From the NCBI RefSeq assembly GCF_000182745.2, contig NC_016027.1:2455001-2519000 (forward strand): 64,000 nucleotides of DNA, given 5' to 3'. The notes beneath the pieces are model-generated. The model was given only the letters and a program-made list of their open reading frames with translations, had not been told where the DNA came from and did no database searches. The translations under genes and the position numbers were made by a program. This stretch comes from Komagataeibacter medellinensis NBRC 3288. Lineage in GTDB: Bacteria > Pseudomonadota > Alphaproteobacteria > Acetobacterales > Acetobacteraceae. The stretch's first letter is position 1. Every line of letters starts with the position of its first letter. Below are positions 12,668 through 21,464 of the stretch, one piece after another.

Positions 12668-13898
12668 CTGGCCGTTCTTCCCGCTGAGTGAATTGACTAT
12701 TAATTACGATGCTAGACGAGTACCGATAAAGGAGGCAGACCGGAGGCTAGGGTTATATCCTTATTATGGAGCCTCCGGTATTGTAGACTATGTCAACGAT
12801 TATATTTTTGATGGAGAGTATCTTTTAATTGCAGAAGACGGAGAAAATCTGCGCACTCGCCAAACGCCCGTTGCATTTATGGCGTCGGGACGCTTCTGGG
12901 TTAATAACCATGCCCACGTCGTTACCGGCAATGGTAATGCGAGCACGCGTTTCATTAACTATGCACTTCAATGCACAGATATATCGTCGTACCTAACTGG
13001 TGCGGTTATGCCGAAGCTTACTCAAAGTAATCTAAATAGGATTGAAATCCCTGTTCCGAGTCAAATAATACAAAATAGAATCGTAGATATACTCGGAGTG
13101 TTGGACGATAAAATCAAGCTGAACCGTCAAGTGGCGAAGACACTGGAAGCGATGGCGCAGGCATTGTTCAAGAGTTGGTTCGTCGATTTTGGTCCAGTAC
13201 GAGCTAAGGCCGAAGGCCGCCCTGCCAAGCTTCCCGACGGCGTTGCTGTCTTGTTCCCCGACCAGCTAGGCAAAGACGGTTTGCCGGAGGGATGGAATGC
13301 AGCAACACTGCTCGATTTCTTCGATCTGGAGGGGGGGGGGACGCCGAAGACCTCGGTGGCCGATTACTGGGACGGCGACGTCCCATGGTTTTCCGTGGTT
13401 GATACGCCCGTGTCGGGGATTTATGTGCATGATACTAAACGAATGCTCACTCAGGCCGGTCTGGCGAACTGTGCCGCGACTCTACTGCCAGAGAACGCTA
13501 CGATCGTCACTGCTCGCGGTACCGTGGGAAAAATAGCGTTGGTTGGTCGACCGATGGCAATAAACCAATCATGTTATGCTGCGATTGCAAAAGACAATTA
13601 TGGGCCGTTTTTTATTTATTTTCTAATTCAGTCGTCACTGGAGGCCTTGCGGACACAGACTCATGGATCGGTATTTGACACAATTACGCGGTCGACTTTT
13701 GCAAGTGTTAGCACTAACAGGCCGCCACATGCGCTCGCTGCCATTTACGAGGCTGCGGTCACGCCCTTACTAGGGAAGATGAAAGTCGTCGCTGAACAGT
13801 CCCGTGCTCTCGCCACCCTCCGTGATACGCTTCTTCCCAAGCTGATCTTCGGCGAACTGCGTATCCGCGATGCCGAACAGACGGTAGTGGCCGCCTGA
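12657..13898 (+). CDS. hsdS: Type I restriction-modification specificity subunit
   Basis: 413 aa from the ATG at 12657 that overlaps the hsdM stop. It has two target recognition domains (about residues 1-150 and 215-360), each followed by a conserved helical spacer ([31 protein letters not shown] in the middle, [17 protein letters not shown] at the end). The second domain opens with [13 protein letters not shown], whose glycines are encoded by a run of ten Gs at 13331-13340. Loss or gain of one G would truncate the second domain. The first domain is lower in GC than its neighbours, typical of swapped recognition domains. Confidence 0.93.
   Translation: MVGNWPFFPLSELTINYDARRVPIKEADRRLGLYPYYGASGIVDYVNDYIFDGEYLLIAEDGENLRTRQTPVAFMASGRFWVNNHAHVVTGNGNASTRFINYALQCTDISSYLTGAVMPKLTQSNLNRIEIPVPSQIIQNRIVDILGVLDDKIKLNRQVAKTLEAMAQALFKSWFVDFGPVRAKAEGRPAKLPDGVAVLFPDQLGKDGLPEGWNAATLLDFFDLEGGGTPKTSVADYWDGDVPWFSVVDTPVSGIYVHDTKRMLTQAGLANCAATLLPENATIVTARGTVGKIALVGRPMAINQSCYAAIAKDNYGPFFIYFLIQSSLEALRTQTHGSVFDTITRSTFASVSTNRPPHALAAIYEAAVTPLLGKMKVVAEQSRALATLRDTLLPKLIFGELRIRDAEQTVVAA
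13331..13340 (+). repeat. Poly-G (G10) tract inside hsdS
   Basis: Ten consecutive Gs encode Gly-Gly-Gly at the start of the second recognition domain. A one-base gain brings a stop at 13400-13402. A one-base loss gives a frame that ends at 13536. Such tracts cause slipped-strand phase variation of restriction systems in other bacteria; whether it varies here cannot be read from one sequence. Confidence 0.85.
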
Positions 13899-13899
13899 G

Positions 13900-14586
13900 A
13901 TGGCTTATACTCTCCAGCTTCTTCGCGCTTTGATTGACAGTCATCCGGACCGGGCGAGCCGACTCAGAGTCCATGTAGAAGCTTTGGAAAGCGCGATTAT
14001 CGGCGAACCGGACCGCTGCCTGGAACGTGTTCGCGCGCTTTTTGAGGCCACATTTCACTCTATTGCGCCGCATCTGGGTCTTTCTTCGCTCGCTGGAGAG
14101 GACTTTCCTGCCCAGAACAAACGTATCATCCAGGCGCTGGATTTCGCGCTTGACGGCCATCCGGATTCGCATCGGGTCGACGCAGCTATTCGCAAGCTCC
14201 TTGGTAGTCTCAACGGCACGATCAGCGCCTTGGCGGAACTTAGCAATATCCCGGGAATGCGGCACGGCGGCTCACTCGACTGGAGCACGCTCCAGCGTCA
14301 TCATGCAGCTATGCTCGGCGGGTTATGCGATACGCTTGTTGCTTTTTTGTTCGAGATTGCGTGGAGCCGCGCGCCAGCACCCTCCGAACCAATAACCGAG
14401 AGATTTGAAGACTACCCCGCATGGAACGACGCGTTGGACGACGAATGGGGGAGTCTGACGATCGGTGAGGGCGAATATTGGGCGAGTCGGGTGCTGTTCG
14501 CGCTTGATCCAACACAATACGAAGCGTTGCGTACCGAGTGGAACGCCGAGTCGTCGGCTGCCGAAGATGCCGAGGCTGCCGCGTGA
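13900..14586 (+). CDS. Abortive-infection Abi_C-like protein in the hsd operon
   Basis: 228 aa, one base after the hsdS stop and overlapping the hsdR GTG start (GTGA). The middle part, RVDAAIRKLLGSLNGTISALAELSNIPGMRHGGS with the following W, resembles the Abi_C domain, which carries a conserved R-H-G motif. The N-terminal half is helical with no recognized domain. It carries no Walker, nuclease or membrane motif. Its place inside the restriction operon points to a defence or accessory role; the mechanism is unknown. Confidence 0.7.
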   Translation: MAYTLQLLRALIDSHPDRASRLRVHVEALESAIIGEPDRCLERVRALFEATFHSIAPHLGLSSLAGEDFPAQNKRIIQALDFALDGHPDSHRVDAAIRKLLGSLNGTISALAELSNIPGMRHGGSLDWSTLQRHHAAMLGGLCDTLVAFLFEIAWSRAPAPSEPITERFEDYPAWNDALDDEWGSLTIGEGEYWASRVLFALDPTQYEALRTEWNAESSAAEDAEAAA

Positions 14587-17500
14587 CAGACCTCCCACGT
14601 CCCGGTTCAGGCGCGTCACATTCCGTCCGTGAGGAAGCGGTAGAACTGGCGGCGTTGTCGTGGTTCGATCTGGTCGGTTGGCGCACGCTGCCAGGCGACC
14701 ATCTTGCGCCTGACGGACCGATCGGCGCACGGCGCGATTATCGTCAGTGCGTGCTGGAGCCGGAACTCAGGAGCGCCCTGGCAACGCTCAATCCTGATGC
14801 GACGGCCGCCATGGTTGATACGGCGGTTCAGGCCGTGCTCAGTGTGCCAAGTCAGGAACTCAAGGAGAATAACCGAGCATTTCACACGATGCTCGCGTCC
14901 GGCGTGCCTGTCGAGATCGTCGAGAATGGCGAGACGCGGACGGTTGGCTTGCGCTTGTTCGACCGTCAGAATCTGTCCGCCAATCGCTGGCTCGTCGCCA
15001 ACCAGTTTGTCGTGCAGGGCGAGCGCGAGATCATCCGCCCCGACGTCACGGCTTTCGTCAACGGACTGCCGTTGGCAGTGCTGGAACTGAAGAGTCCGGT
15101 GCATGAACATGCGACGCTAGAGAGCGCTTGGCACCAGCTTCAGAATTACAAGGCGAAAGCCCCCGAGCTACTCCGCACCAACCAGGTGCTCGTCATCAGC
15201 GATGGTCTGGACGCACGCATTGGCTCGCTCACGGCTGGGCTGGACCGGTTCGGCCCATGGCGCACGATTGAAGGCGATACGCTTGATGACGGGAGTCGGC
15301 CTGAACTGGAAGTGCTGATCCGTGGCGTGTTCGCGCCCGAGCGCTTTCTCGACTTCATAGTCGATTTCGTGGCCTTCGAGGTGGTCGACGGTGTGGTGAA
15401 ATCGAAGAAGCTTGCCGGCTATCATCAGTTTCATGCCGTCCGGAAGGCGTTGGTATCGACCGAGCACGCTGCGGCTGAGGGCGGTGGACGGCGCGGCGGC
15501 GTGATTTGGCACACGCAGGGCTCGGGCAAATCGCTCACCATGCTGTTTTTCGTGCGTCAACTTCAGCTTGCTAAGCCGCTGCGTAATCCGACCGTGGTGA
15601 TTGTGACTGATCGCAACGATCTGGACGATCAGCTTTTCGGTATCTTCAATCACCATATTTCGGCGCTGCGCGGGACGCCTCGTCAGGCGAATAGCGCCGC
15701 CGAAATGCGCCAGCTTCTTGCTGTCGACATCGGCGGCCTAGTTTTCACGGGCATTCAAAAGTTCCGAGGAGACGAGGACGGTCACCCCCTGTTGACGGAC
15801 CGCCGGAATGTCATCGTCATCGCCGACGAGGCGCACCGGTCGCAATATGGCCTTCGCAAGCGTTTCGTGGTGGACCGGAACGGCGTGCGCGAGACGGTCG
15901 GGTTCGCCGAGTATCTCCGTCAGGCGCTCCCAAATGCGACTTTCGTCGGTTTCACCGGCACTCCTATCGAGGAGAAGGATCGCAACACGCAGGCTGTGTT
16001 TGGCGACGTGATCGATACTTACGATATGACCCAAGCTGTGACCGACAAGGCAACAGTGCCTATTCATTACACTGCGCGGCTCGCCAAACTACGGTTGGAA
16101 CTCAGCGAAAATGAACGTGAGGAGTTGGACGCGCTGGCGGAGGAGTTGTCTGAGGGTGACGAAGCAGCGGTTGAGCACGAGAAGGGGAAGTTAGGTCGCT
16201 TCGAAGAGGTAGTCGGTGCACCTGACCGAATTCATGAAGTCGCACGCGATATTGTCGCCCATTTTGAAGCGCGTCGCGAAGCGCTAGGTGGCGGCAAGGG
16301 CATGATTGTCACGATCAGTCGGCGTGTAGCCGTAGAGTTGTACAATCGGATTGCGGTGCTTCGCCCGGACTGGGTGTCTGCGGACCCTCGCGATGACGCC
16401 ACCGGAATGCTCAAGGTAGTTATCACCGGTAAGGGGAATACCGACCCAGAACTGTTGCAACCGCACCTAAGAAGCAAGAGGCAGCGCGAAGAACTCGCTG
16501 AACGATTTAAGAATCCCACATCGGGCTTCGACCTCGTTATCGTGCGGGATATGTGGTTGACGGGATTCGACGCACCGTCGCTTCATACCCTCTATATCGA
16601 CAAGCCTATGCGTGGGCACGGACTTATGCAGGCGATTGCGCGTGTGAATCGGGTCTGGGGCGATAAGCCAGGTGGATTAGTGGTCGATTATCTTGGAGTC
16701 GGAACCGAGTTGCGCGAGGCGCTTGCGCAATACACAGAACGTGACCGTGATCAGGTGAGGCCCGATCTGGACGAGGCTGTCCGTCAAACTCTTTTGCGAC
16801 TTGAAAGTGCAGAAACTTTACTGGAGGGGGTTGCCTGGAGGCGTTTCTTTAATGCCTCTCCTGGCGAGCGTCTCACAGTTCTGAAGCAGTGTCTGGAACA
16901 TTTGCTGTCCACGCAGCAGCGTGACCGTTTCGTCGAGACCAGTCTTGAAATGGAGATCGCTTATGCGATCAGTGCCGGTGACGAACGAGTAGCCGTGCGA
17001 CGTGACGAGATTGCGATCATGGCCGCGATTCGGACAAATCTCGTCAAATACACCAAAGGCGGTGTCCGCAGCCGTTTCGACATTGAGCGCGACATTCGAC
17101 AACTCCTTTCGCGAGCTGTCATGTCAGATGGCATACTTGACGTCTTCCAGTCTGCTGGTCTGGAGAGGCCAGACCTTTCTATCTTGTCCGACGAGTTCCT
17201 CGCCGAGGCGCGCTCCAGTCGTCAACCGAGTTTAGCGGTTGAAACGCTTCGTCGGCTACTGGAAGGGGAGATTAAGGCGCGGACCAGTTCCAATCTGGTC
17301 GAAGCACGGAAGCTCACCGACCGCCTCGATGAGACGCTACGTCGTTATCATAATCGAGCGGTTGACAGTCTGCAAGTTATCGAAGAATTGATTGCGCTCG
17401 CCAAAGAGTTGAGTGCAGCAAAGAGCCGAGGAGAGGAACTTGCTCTTTCCGAAGAAGAGCTCGCCTTCTATGATGCGCTCGCCGAAAATGGATCGGCTCG

Positions 17501-17726
17501 TGATCTGATGGCGCACGATGCATTGCGCACTTTGGCACAGATTCTCACGGCTACTATTCGCTCTTCGGTTTCGATCGACTGGACGCGCAAGGAGAGCGTA
17601 CGGGCTAAGATGCGGATCGAGGTTCGCAAGCTACTTGCCCGTTATGGTTATCCGCCCGACTTGCAGCGGGCGGCGGTGGATCTGGTCATCAAGCAAGCTG
17701 AATTGATTGCGGGAAGTTGGCGATAG
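14583..17726 (+). CDS. hsdR: Type I restriction endonuclease/translocase subunit
   Basis: 1047 aa from the GTG at 14583 that overlaps the previous stop by four bases. N-terminal PD-(D/E)XK nuclease: PDVTAFVNGLPLAVLELKSP near residue 160. SF2 helicase motor: Walker A HTQGSGKSLTM near residue 315, VIADEAHRSQYG (DEAH box) near residue 415, FVGFTGTPIEEKDRN, and late motif VI QAIARVNRVWG near residue 690. A long C-terminal helical region docks on the methylase. It translocates DNA and cuts away from unmethylated sites. No frame break seen, so the system looks intact. Confidence 0.96.
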   Translation: MTDLPRPGSGASHSVREEAVELAALSWFDLVGWRTLPGDHLAPDGPIGARRDYRQCVLEPELRSALATLNPDATAAMVDTAVQAVLSVPSQELKENNRAFHTMLASGVPVEIVENGETRTVGLRLFDRQNLSANRWLVANQFVVQGEREIIRPDVTAFVNGLPLAVLELKSPVHEHATLESAWHQLQNYKAKAPELLRTNQVLVISDGLDARIGSLTAGLDRFGPWRTIEGDTLDDGSRPELEVLIRGVFAPERFLDFIVDFVAFEVVDGVVKSKKLAGYHQFHAVRKALVSTEHAAAEGGGRRGGVIWHTQGSGKSLTMLFFVRQLQLAKPLRNPTVVIVTDRNDLDDQLFGIFNHHISALRGTPRQANSAAEMRQLLAVDIGGLVFTGIQKFRGDEDGHPLLTDRRNVIVIADEAHRSQYGLRKRFVVDRNGVRETVGFAEYLRQALPNATFVGFTGTPIEEKDRNTQAVFGDVIDTYDMTQAVTDKATVPIHYTARLAKLRLELSENEREELDALAEELSEGDEAAVEHEKGKLGRFEEVVGAPDRIHEVARDIVAHFEARREALGGGKGMIVTISRRVAVELYNRIAVLRPDWVSADPRDDATGMLKVVITGKGNTDPELLQPHLRSKRQREELAERFKNPTSGFDLVIVRDMWLTGFDAPSLHTLYIDKPMRGHGLMQAIARVNRVWGDKPGGLVVDYLGVGTELREALAQYTERDRDQVRPDLDEAVRQTLLRLESAETLLEGVAWRRFFNASPGERLTVLKQCLEHLLSTQQRDRFVETSLEMEIAYAISAGDERVAVRRDEIAIMAAIRTNLVKYTKGGVRSRFDIERDIRQLLSRAVMSDGILDVFQSAGLERPDLSILSDEFLAEARSSRQPSLAVETLRRLLEGEIKARTSSNLVEARKLTDRLDETLRRYHNRAVDSLQVIEELIALAKELSAAKSRGEELALSEEELAFYDALAENGSARDLMAHDALRTLAQILTATIRSSVSIDWTRKESVRAKMRIEVRKLLARYGYPPDLQRAAVDLVIKQAELIAGSWR

Positions 17727-17848
17727 GCGGTCTGTCAAATGATAAAGATAAAATAGGACTAAATTTTAACGCAGACTAATGGCCTTTCGGTTTTTTTGCG
17801 AACGGTGCAAGTAAAAATCAGAACTCGTTGTTGCATAAATCGTAAATA

Positions 17849-19525
17849 TCAGATGGCGATTTCTAGCGAGTGTCGGTATCGGTTAGATCCTGCCCCCGCA
17901 ACCAATGAATCCTGTTCAATGAACGACTGAAGAACGCCATGGTCCGGATGGACTGCGGCGCTTTTTTTGTTGGAGGAGAAGTTCAGGATAGCCGCGAGGT
18001 CTCCTTCGAGGAAGATAGCAAGCTCGCCATCCTGCGGAATCAGTTTGATCCGTGAGACCAGAGCGCGCAGTCTCTCGACCGCCTCAAGACTCGCGTCCTC
18101 CTTCTGAAGGTTTTCGTACAGGGCCTCGATGCGTTCCTTGTAGATTACAGCCATGTTCGGATGCAGGAGAGGCGGCGGCGGGGGTGCATCGGCAAGCAGA
18201 GCCGTCAGTTCTTCCTTGCGGGCCTCCAGCCTTCCGATCTTGTCCTTCAACTTGACGCCGGGTACGCCGTCGAGAATGGCCTGGATCGCCTTATCAAGCT
18301 CACGATCCACCCGCGGCAACTCGGCACGCATCGCGGCGAGATCTGCGCCTCGCTCCATTCTCACGCGGTTCACTTCCCGGGTGAATTCATCACAGAACTC
18401 CTTGAACAGCGCAGGGTCCATGAGGCGCGTCCGTAGCCCGTTAAGCACAGACTTCTCGAGCACGTCGCGGCGAATGGTCATGCGATTGTCGCATGTGCCC
18501 TTGTTGCGCGCCGTCGAACAGCCGAGCAGAGTTTTCGAGATCATTGAAAAGCCACCGCCACAGCAGCCGCAACGTGTCATCGCAGTGAAGAGGTGACGAG
18601 GGCGCTTGAGGCTGTTCAGAGGATGGACACCATCACCACGTGTCTTTTGCGACCACGTTGTTGTTGCCTGACGAACCTTGGCAGCTTCCCACAGGTCAGG
18701 CTCGACAATTCGAAGTTCGGGAACCTCCTGCAGGATCCATTCACTTTCTGGATTCAGGCGCGAGACGCGTTTTCCAGTTTCCGGATCCTTCAGATAGCGA
18801 AGGCGGTTCCAGATCAGCCGGCCGATATAAAGCTCGTTGTTGAGGATGCCGGTGCCGCGGTCACGGTTCCCGTGGATGGTAGAAGGCCCCCAGGCGCCAC
18901 CCAACGGTCCGACGATTCCTTCGGCATTGAGATCGAGCGCGATCGCCCTTGGCGCCTTGCCGTCCGCATATTCACGGAATATGCGCCGCACGATCGCGGC
19001 TTCGCCGACATTGATCGTCCGCTCTCCGCGTACAGCTTCCCCGGCAGCATCGAATTTTCGTACGACATCGTATCCATAGCACAGACCGCCGCCGGACTTG
19101 CCGGATTCGACGCGTCCCCGTAGGCCACGCCGCGTTTTATCCGCCAGATCCTGCAGAAAGAGGGCATTCATGGTGCCCTTCAGGCCGACGTGGAGTTGGG
19201 TGACGTCGCCCTCCGAAAGCGTGATGATCCGCACCCCGGCAAACTTCATTCTCTTGAACAGCCCGGCGATATCTTCCTGGTCGCGTGAAAGACGGTCCAT
19301 GGCTTCGGCGAGAATGATCGAAAACTTCCCACGTTGCGCGTCCTGCATCAGTTCCTGAATGCCAGGACGAAGCAGGGAGGCACCAGAGACGGCTCTGTCA
19401 CTATAGCTGTCGACGACGTTCCAGTCCTGACGGGCCGCATACTCGCGGCACAGCCTCAGTTGATCCTCAATGGAGGCATCGCGCTGGTTGTCGGAAGAAT
19501 AACGGGCGTAGAGCGCGACCTTCAT
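17849..19525 (-). CDS. Large serine recombinase of element 2
   Basis: 558 aa. Starts MKVALYARYSSDNQRDAS with the catalytic serine at residue 10 or 11, then SRDQEDIAGLFKRM, the Recombinase domain (residues 150-290) and a zinc ribbon CGCCGG...CST...C near residue 320. It is closely related to the recombinase at 2542-4230 along its whole length but differs at many positions. The start has an AGGAGG site. Its last residues, AGAGSNRYRHSLEIAI, are encoded by the right end of element 1. If element 1 left, the tail would become AGAGFEPAAFRL as in recombinase 1. Confidence 0.93.
   Translation of the reverse strand: MKVALYARYSSDNQRDASIEDQLRLCREYAARQDWNVVDSYSDRAVSGASLLRPGIQELMQDAQRGKFSIILAEAMDRLSRDQEDIAGLFKRMKFAGVRIITLSEGDVTQLHVGLKGTMNALFLQDLADKTRRGLRGRVESGKSGGGLCYGYDVVRKFDAAGEAVRGERTINVGEAAIVRRIFREYADGKAPRAIALDLNAEGIVGPLGGAWGPSTIHGNRDRGTGILNNELYIGRLIWNRLRYLKDPETGKRVSRLNPESEWILQEVPELRIVEPDLWEAAKVRQATTTWSQKTRGDGVHPLNSLKRPRHLFTAMTRCGCCGGGFSMISKTLLGCSTARNKGTCDNRMTIRRDVLEKSVLNGLRTRLMDPALFKEFCDEFTREVNRVRMERGADLAAMRAELPRVDRELDKAIQAILDGVPGVKLKDKIGRLEARKEELTALLADAPPPPPLLHPNMAVIYKERIEALYENLQKEDASLEAVERLRALVSRIKLIPQDGELAIFLEGDLAAILNFSSNKKSAAVHPDHGVLQSFIEQDSLVAGAGSNRYRHSLEIAI
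17868..17882. repeat. Right arm of the attP inverted repeat of element 1
   Basis: GAGTGTCGGTATCGG, the exact reverse complement of the arm at 2586-2600. It lies four bases before the right att core. The arm is read antisense as the tail RYRHS of the second recombinase. Confidence 0.8.
17887..17901. other. attM: junction core between element 1 and element 2
   Basis: Second copy of ATCCTGCCCCCGCAA, here followed by CCA, the original tRNA 3' tail. It is at once the right end of element 1 and the left end of element 2. The recombinase of element 2 reads through it on the minus strand exactly as recombinase 1 reads through the left core. I saw no third copy in the rest of the window, so the right end of element 2 is outside or diverged. 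Confidence 0.85.
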
Positions 19526-19537
19526 AAGGACCTCCTA

Positions 19538-19714
19538 TCATTCCTGCGATCGTGTACGGATCGGTCCGTTTTCATGTTCAACGTAATCCCGCGCCGCCTG
19601 CCGGGCGAGGGCTCGTATCAGCGCCCGCAGACCCTCACCGCTACCGTCCTCATGACTCGCAGGGTCGAGAATGACGCGGGGGGATGCCGACAGTGTAGCG
19701 TCTTTTGCGCGCAT
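19538..19714 (-). CDS. Small conserved ORF beside recombinase 2
   Basis: 58 aa, starting MRAKDATLSASP and ending IRTRSQE. The stop is 12 bases before the recombinase start, so the two are co-transcribed. The segment LIRALARQAARDYVEHE matches the helix of the 81-aa protein at 5028-5273, and GGCAGGACG before the start is shared by both. In element 2 the pair is directly adjacent; in element 1 a toxin-antitoxin operon separates them. Function unknown; a role in controlling excision is conjecture. Confidence 0.65.
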   Translation of the reverse strand: MRAKDATLSASPRVILDPASHEDGSGEGLRALIRALARQAARDYVEHENGPIRTRSQE

Positions 19715-19826
19715 CGTCCTGCCTTTTCTTGACGCTCAGATGGGTGCCATCGTGCCTCTGATCAGACCGATCGCAAACATAAAAACTCAAGAAAACAATA
19801 TGTTATGGAGTATAGTGGTGGGTCTG

Positions 19827-19851
19827 GGCGTGTTCGTGTCGGGCGGGGCGT
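19827..19851 (-). promoter_or_regulatory. ACGCC repeat site upstream of the recombinase-2 module
   Basis: On the minus strand ACGCC lies at 19847-19851 and 19827-19831, exactly 20 bp apart, the same spacing as the first two copies before traG and trbB. A third, poorly matching copy could lie 10 bp further on. About 110-140 bases upstream of the small ORF. Confidence 0.45.
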
Positions 19852-19882
19852 AGAGTTTTACGGCCAGAATATTCACGTTCTT

Positions 19883-19896
19883 GTGAGATTTCTCAC
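19883..19896. promoter_or_regulatory. Palindrome GTGAGA-TT-TCTCAC
   Basis: Perfect 6-bp arms around two bases in the AT-rich divergent region upstream of recombinase 2. It looks like a dimeric-repressor operator; the binding protein is unknown. Confidence 0.4.
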
Positions 19897-20098
19897 TTAT
19901 TGGATCACGGACAGAACAGTCAGTTCGATTCGAAATAGTCCCAATTCTCTGCTGCCTCCGATCGCGGATTGGTTGTAAAACGTCCTAAAAACAACATACT
20001 ATGCAGCTTATCAATACGCATAAGCATTGTGTCTGCTGTAGGTTCGTTGTTCCCGCTTCTGTGGTTATGACAATTACGCGTCAGTATGGTCTTTTTTC

Positions 20099-20119
20099 TT
20101 GACTAAAAACGGACCGTTT
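20099..20119 (+). promoter_or_regulatory. Promoter -35 with TetR-type operator before the diiron-enzyme gene
   Basis: TTGACT (20099-20104) is followed by the palindrome AAACGG-A-CCGTTT (20107-20119), which falls in the -35/-10 spacer. A related sequence, AAACGTTCCGATT, sits at the same place after TTGACG before the tetR gene (21409-21421; 10 of 13 bases match). The -10 box is weak. Confidence 0.5.
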
Positions 20120-20186
20120 CGTCACTCTGCAATCTACAGGTCGCGAGCTGTTTCCAGATTGTACACACATTGCAAGGAACTGCTTT

Positions 20187-21299
20187 ATGCTGACACATGC
20201 TGGCGGCGCTGCTTTTGCGCGACCGGAGATCAACATCGCTCACGACACGCCGCAGGCGCTGCGCCGTCTGGTAAACGATGCACTTTCCAACGACAATGCG
20301 GATACGTTCCTTGCCTCTCGCGGAGCCTCGGGTCAGTTGGAGGCGCTTGCGCAGCGGTGCTGTGATATGGCGTTCGCGGAGAGCGACCTCGCCGCACGGA
20401 GGACCGTTCATCGGGTCCTGCACGACCTGTATGGTCTGCATCTCTCCAGACCACACCCGGGCCTTACTGACAACCAGTACAGCATCGAACTGCTGCGAGC
20501 CCGCCGCGCGATCGAGGCTTCGTGGATGGAGTGGGAATTAGGTCAGGCGGGACCCATTCCGGCCAACGTCGAGCCCGAGGCAATTGGCGACGCCATTAAA
20601 TCCCTCTGGAAGACCCATTGCGGGTACAACCATGCGGTGTTCGATTTCATGAAGACCGATGCGTCCCGGCCGCAGATCATCAAGTATTTCACGACCGATT
20701 ACGCGCTTAACATGCGTTTTTATGACCTGATCGTGCTGTCTTTGGTCGGAATCGACGAAGATGTCCGGATGGAAGTCGCTCATAATTTCTGGGACGAGAT
20801 GGGGCAGGGCAATCCTGCCAGGACGCATGTGCGGCTCTATCGCGATCTGCTGGATTACCTGCAGATCGAAGACACTCCGGAGCAGTTTGTCGATGCCCTG
20901 GGATGGGAAGGGCTTTCAGGCTATAATCTCTTGCTCTATTTCGCCTTTAACCGGCGACAGTACTTCCGGTCCATCGGCGCACTGGCGATTACGGAACTCT
21001 CCGACCCCGAGCAATACGCCAAATTGCTCTCCGGATGCCGTCGCGTCGGTATTGGCAACGACCAACCATCGATTCTGGATTACTACAGTGAGCATGTCGA
21101 GGTCGATGCCCTGCATGGCGATGGCTGGATCGACAATGTCATCGTGCCTGTTCTCCGGCGCTATCCAGGTGAAGCGCAATCTGTGCTCGAGGGTGCCGCA
21201 ATGCGCCTGAATTCCAGTAAGGCCTACTGGGACTGGCAACTTGCCGATATGAAAGGGGCCAAACCCGTTCCCTCAGTGGCTCTGGCGGGAGTGAACTAA
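20187..21299 (+). CDS. Heme-oxygenase-like diiron enzyme (iron-containing redox enzyme family)
   Basis: 370 aa, all helical, without signal or membrane segments. The second half has the metal-binding pattern of heme-oxygenase-like diiron oxidases (HDO): HNFWDEMGQGNPARTHVRLY near residue 200 (Glu and His ligands) and DYYSEHVEVDALHGD near residue 305 (Glu, His, Asp, His). Family members activate O2 on fatty acids, amino acids or peptides; the substrate here is unknown. It is followed by a TetR regulator on the same strand that probably controls it. Cargo of the ICE, placed between the recombinase and traG. Confidence 0.75.
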   Translation: MLTHAGGAAFARPEINIAHDTPQALRRLVNDALSNDNADTFLASRGASGQLEALAQRCCDMAFAESDLAARRTVHRVLHDLYGLHLSRPHPGLTDNQYSIELLRARRAIEASWMEWELGQAGPIPANVEPEAIGDAIKSLWKTHCGYNHAVFDFMKTDASRPQIIKYFTTDYALNMRFYDLIVLSLVGIDEDVRMEVAHNFWDEMGQGNPARTHVRLYRDLLDYLQIEDTPEQFVDALGWEGLSGYNLLLYFAFNRRQYFRSIGALAITELSDPEQYAKLLSGCRRVGIGNDQPSILDYYSEHVEVDALHGDGWIDNVIVPVLRRYPGEAQSVLEGAAMRLNSSKAYWDWQLADMKGAKPVPSVALAGVN

Positions 21300-21398
21300 T
21301 CGGGTAACGTCAACTATAGGACAGACCGGTACATCTTATATCGCTTTATTAACTTGTGGAATGGGAGTTGCTGTGGCTTGATCTGTGCCTCGAACTTG

Positions 21399-21427
21399 TT
21401 GACGCACAAAACGTTCCGATTATGAGT
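21399..21427 (+). promoter_or_regulatory. Promoter and operator of the tetR gene
   Basis: TTGACG (21399-21404), a 16-base spacer and TATGAG form a plausible promoter. The spacer contains AAACGTTCCGATT (21409-21421), a degenerate copy of the palindrome before the diiron-enzyme gene. This promoter makes the far upstream GTG at 21426 an unlikely translation start and supports the GTG at 21465. Confidence 0.45.
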
Positions 21428-21464
21428 GAGACGGATTGATGCGAACTCCTGTGAGGTCATAGAC

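Larger units (their letters stand above)
19715..20186. other. Intergenic, 472 bases, divergent control region
   Basis: AT-richer than its surroundings and without a gene. It holds the upstream region of the recombinase-2 module (ACGCC repeats and the palindrome at 19883-19896) and, on the other strand, the promoter and operator of the diiron-enzyme gene at 20099-20119. Confidence 0.6.
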
